Part shown: one piece after another, positions 12,105 through 14,112 of the stretch | Numbering within the stretch: position 1 is the stretch's first letter | How the letters are laid out: each line of letters starts with the position of its first letter | DNA from: Nonomuraea sp. | GTDB taxonomy: Bacteria > Actinomycetota > Actinomycetes > Streptosporangiales > Streptosporangiaceae | NCBI GenBank assembly: GCA_013362835.1 | Contig: JABFVJ010000149.1 | Location: 1-14,112 of the forward strand | Direction: 5' to 3' | Length of the DNA stretch: 14,112 nucleotides | Position numbers and translations under genes: made by a program | Notes under the pieces: model-generated | What the model saw: only the letters and a program-made list of their open reading frames with translations | What the model was told of the DNA's origin: nothing | Databases searched by the model: none

Positions 12105-14112
12105 TGACCGTGCCTTCCAGGCCTTCTCTTCCGCTGCTTCACGACCTCATCACCCGCCAGGCCGCCCTCACGCCCGATGCCGTCGCGATCCGGCAGTGGG
12201 AACGGTCCCTGACCTTCCGCGAGCTCACCGAGCGCGCCGCGGCGCTCGCCCACCGGCTGCGCGAGCTGGGCGCCGGTCCCGAGGTCCGGGTCGGCGTCTG
12301 CGGCAGGCGCACGCCCGAGCTGCTGGTCGCGGTGCTGGGCGTGCTGATGTCCGGCGGCGCCTACGTGCCGCTCGATCCCGCGCACCCGCCCAAACGGCTG
12401 CGCGCGGTGATCGAGGACGCCCGGATCACCACCGTCATCGCCGACGAGGAGGGGACGGCGCTGCTGTCCGGCTCGGGGGTCCGGCTGCTGCCGTACGACC
12501 ACGGGAGCAGTGCCGTGGCGCCGGAGATCGAGACCCGGCCGCAGGGCGCGGCCTACACCCTGTTCACGTCGGGCTCGACGGGGCGGCCCAAGGGCGTGGT
12601 GGTCAGCCATGCCTCGGCGGTGGCGTTCGTGACGATGGCCGGCGCCTACTTCGACATCGACGAGGGGTGCCGCTCGATCGGCTTCGCCGCGCTCGGGTTC
12701 GACGTGTCGGTGCTGGACGTGTTCGCGCCGCTGGCCAGGGGCGGTTCGGTGATGTTCGCGCCGGACGCCGACCGGACCGACCCGGGACGATTGCAGCGGT
12801 TCCTGGAGGAGCACCGGGTCACCTGGGGCACGATCCCGCCGGCGTTGTTGCCGCTGCTCGACCCCTCGCGGCTGCCCGAGCTGCGTGACCTGCTCACGGC
12901 CGGTGAGCCCGCCGGGCCCGAGCAGGTGGCCCGCTGGTCGCGGCCCGGGGTGCGGCGTTTCCACAACTGGTACGGCCCGACCGAGACGACGGTCTGCGTG
13001 GTGGGCACCCCTCTCGAAGGGCGCTGGGACCGGCCGCTGCCGATCGGGCTGGCCCTGCCCGGGTGCGCCGCGCGCATCCTGGACGAGCACTTGCGGCCCT
13101 GCCCGCCCGGCACGGCGGGGGAGCTGTGCATCGGCGGCCCCCAACTGGCCCGCGGCTACCTGGACCGTCCCGCGATGACGGCCGACCGGTTCGTCCCCGA
13201 TCCCGAGGGGCCGCCCGGCTCGCGGCTGTATCGCACCGGCGACCTGGTCGCCCTCGATCCCGACGGCCGCATCGCCTTCCTCGGCCGCCTCGACCGCCAG
13301 GTCAAGCTGCGCGGCCAGCGGGTGGAGATGGGCGAGGTCGAGGCGGTGATCCGGGCCCATCCAGGCGTACGGCACGCGGTCGCCGACGTGAGCGAGGGGG
13401 TCGGCGGCTGGCAGGAGCTGACCGCCTACCTGGCCCCGGCTGACGCCCCCGACGTGGAGCGGCTGCGCGAGCACTGCCTGGAGAGCCTGCCCGCCTACAT
13501 GGTGCCGAGCCGGGTGGTCCGGCTGGACGTGCTGCCGCTCACCGTGGCCGGCAAGATCGACATGGCGGCGCTGCGTGCCCTGCCCGCCGAGGCGACCGGC
13601 GGCGGCGCGGCCCAGGAGCCGCCCGCGGCGGGCCAGGACGAGGCGCTGGTGGCGCAGGCCTGGGCGGAGGCGGTCGAGTCGGCCCGCCCGTCGTCCACCG
13701 CCGACTTCTTCGCCGCCGGCGGTCATTCGCTGCTGGCGATGCGGCTGGCGGCGGCGTTGCGGCGGGCGTTCGGGCGGGACGTGGCCGTCGAGGACGTGCT
13801 GACCGGCCGGACGGTCGAGGGCATCGCGGCCAGGGCCGCCGCCGCGCGGCCGCTCACCACCCGGCCGCCGGGGCTGGCCGAGGCCACGCTGTCGCCGATC
13901 CAGCGCCGGATGTGGTTCGTCGAGCGGCTCGCGCCCGGCACGCCCGCGCACAACATCGCCATGGCCCAGCGGCTGTCGGGCCCGCTCGACGTGGTGGCGC
14001 TGGAACGGGCGCTGGCGGCGGTCGCCGAACGGCACGAGGTGCTGCGCTGGCGGGTGCCGCAGAGCGCGGGCGTGCCGACGGTCGAGGTCGCCGCGCCGGG
14101 CCCGGTGCCGCT
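12104..14112 (+). CDS. Nonribosomal peptide synthetase, A-PCP-C..., truncated by window end
   Basis: At least 669 codons are present without a stop. Residues about 10-490 are an adenylation domain: A3 LFTSGSTGRPKGVVVSH (153-169), A4 FDVS (199-202), A5 NWYGPTETT (288-296), A7 YRTGDL (376-381), A8 GRLDRQVKLRGQRVEMGEVE (394-413), A10 lysine in VAGKID (Lys484). A carrier domain follows with FFAAGGHSLLAMRL (Ser542 for phosphopantetheine), then a condensation domain starts at LSPIQRRMWFVERL (596-609) with RHEVLR (643-648) before the cut. Ten pocket residues aligned to GrsA read D,V,L,T,L,A,W,V,C,K: an alpha-amino acid code with 6 of 10 identical to GrsA Phe, so an aromatic or bulky hydrophobic residue is possible. 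No domain precedes A, so this looks like the initiation module. ATG 12104 overlaps the thioesterase stop; AGGA lies about 6 nt upstream. Confidence 0.95.
   Translation, partial: MTVPSRPSLPLLHDLITRQAALTPDAVAIRQWERSLTFRELTERAAALAHRLRELGAGPEVRVGVCGRRTPELLVAVLGVLMSGGAYVPLDPAHPPKRLRAVIEDARITTVIADEEGTALLSGSGVRLLPYDHGSSAVAPEIETRPQGAAYTLFTSGSTGRPKGVVVSHASAVAFVTMAGAYFDIDEGCRSIGFAALGFDVSVLDVFAPLARGGSVMFAPDADRTDPGRLQRFLEEHRVTWGTIPPALLPLLDPSRLPELRDLLTAGEPAGPEQVARWSRPGVRRFHNWYGPTETTVCVVGTPLEGRWDRPLPIGLALPGCAARILDEHLRPCPPGTAGELCIGGPQLARGYLDRPAMTADRFVPDPEGPPGSRLYRTGDLVALDPDGRIAFLGRLDRQVKLRGQRVEMGEVEAVIRAHPGVRHAVADVSEGVGGWQELTAYLAPADAPDVERLREHCLESLPAYMVPSRVVRLDVLPLTVAGKIDMAALRALPAEATGGGAAQEPPAAGQDEALVAQAWAEAVESARPSSTADFFAAGGHSLLAMRLAAALRRAFGRDVAVEDVLTGRTVEGIAARAAAARPLTTRPPGLAEATLSPIQRRMWFVERLAPGTPAHNIAMAQRLSGPLDVVALERALAAVAERHEVLRWRVPQSAGVPTVEVAAPGPVP

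Noticed and set aside
11840..14035. 731-codon minus-strand open frame under the NRPS
   Set aside because: Antisense shadow of an adenylation-carrier-condensation region with all core motifs on the plus strand; the antisense product is Arg/His/Gly-rich without domains.
1..14112. CRISPR array, insertion sequence, integrase, rRNA or tandem-repeat array
   Set aside because: No regularly spaced repeats, transposase or integrase motifs, terminal inverted repeats or rRNA-like stretches were seen on either strand.

Overview
This window reads as chromosomal DNA from a high-GC actinomycete. Codons end overwhelmingly in G or C, GTG starts occur, several promoters look leaderless, and the gene content is typical of the group: a SnoaL-tailed ECF sigma factor, a DUF5937/ArsR-type regulator, RibD-C-type reductases and a modular NRPS. 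A Streptosporangiales relative (Nonomuraea-like) or Streptomyces-like organism is my inference; nothing here fixes the genus.

Region 1 (1-4861, plus strand). A Vat/CatB-type hexapeptide acetyltransferase overlaps a class A FAD monooxygenase by 4 nt, which looks like a two-gene drug- or metabolite-modifying unit. Next come thyA and folA, overlapping by 4 nt, so thymidylate synthase is coupled to the reductase that recycles its dihydrofolate product. A polyamine-type GNAT acetyltransferase and a zinc MBL-fold hydrolase follow, each with its own apparent leaderless promoter.

Region 2 (4862-8639, minus strand). In transcription order: a TetR regulator and an alpha/beta hydrolase (4-nt overlap, operator-like inverted repeat upstream), a 166-nt gap with a possible small ORF, an unrecognised 192-aa protein, a DUF5937/ArsR-type regulator and a DinB-like protein. 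The DinB-like gene meets the MBL gene at one TGATCA hexamer that supplies both stop codons.

Region 3 (8640-10346). An ECF sigma factor with a SnoaL-like tail (plus) converges on a RibD-C/dihydrofolate-reductase-family protein (minus). A perfect 8-bp inverted repeat overlaps the latter's ribosome binding site.

Region 4 (10315-14112, plus strand). A visibly AT-richer intergenic region carries several inverted repeats and a near-consensus promoter, followed by a structured leader with a possible 23-codon ORF. The next gene encodes a type II thioesterase with an intact catalytic triad, fused to a C-terminal domain that looks like a degenerate 4'-phosphopantetheinyl transferase. It contains a TTA codon (bldA type) and overlaps by 1 nt the start of an NRPS gene (A-PCP-C, running off the window). 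This is the left edge of a nonribosomal peptide gene cluster. The NRPS opens directly with an adenylation domain, so it is probably the initiation module. The fused thioesterase/PPTase-like protein and the regulatory region ahead of it are the most unusual parts of the window.
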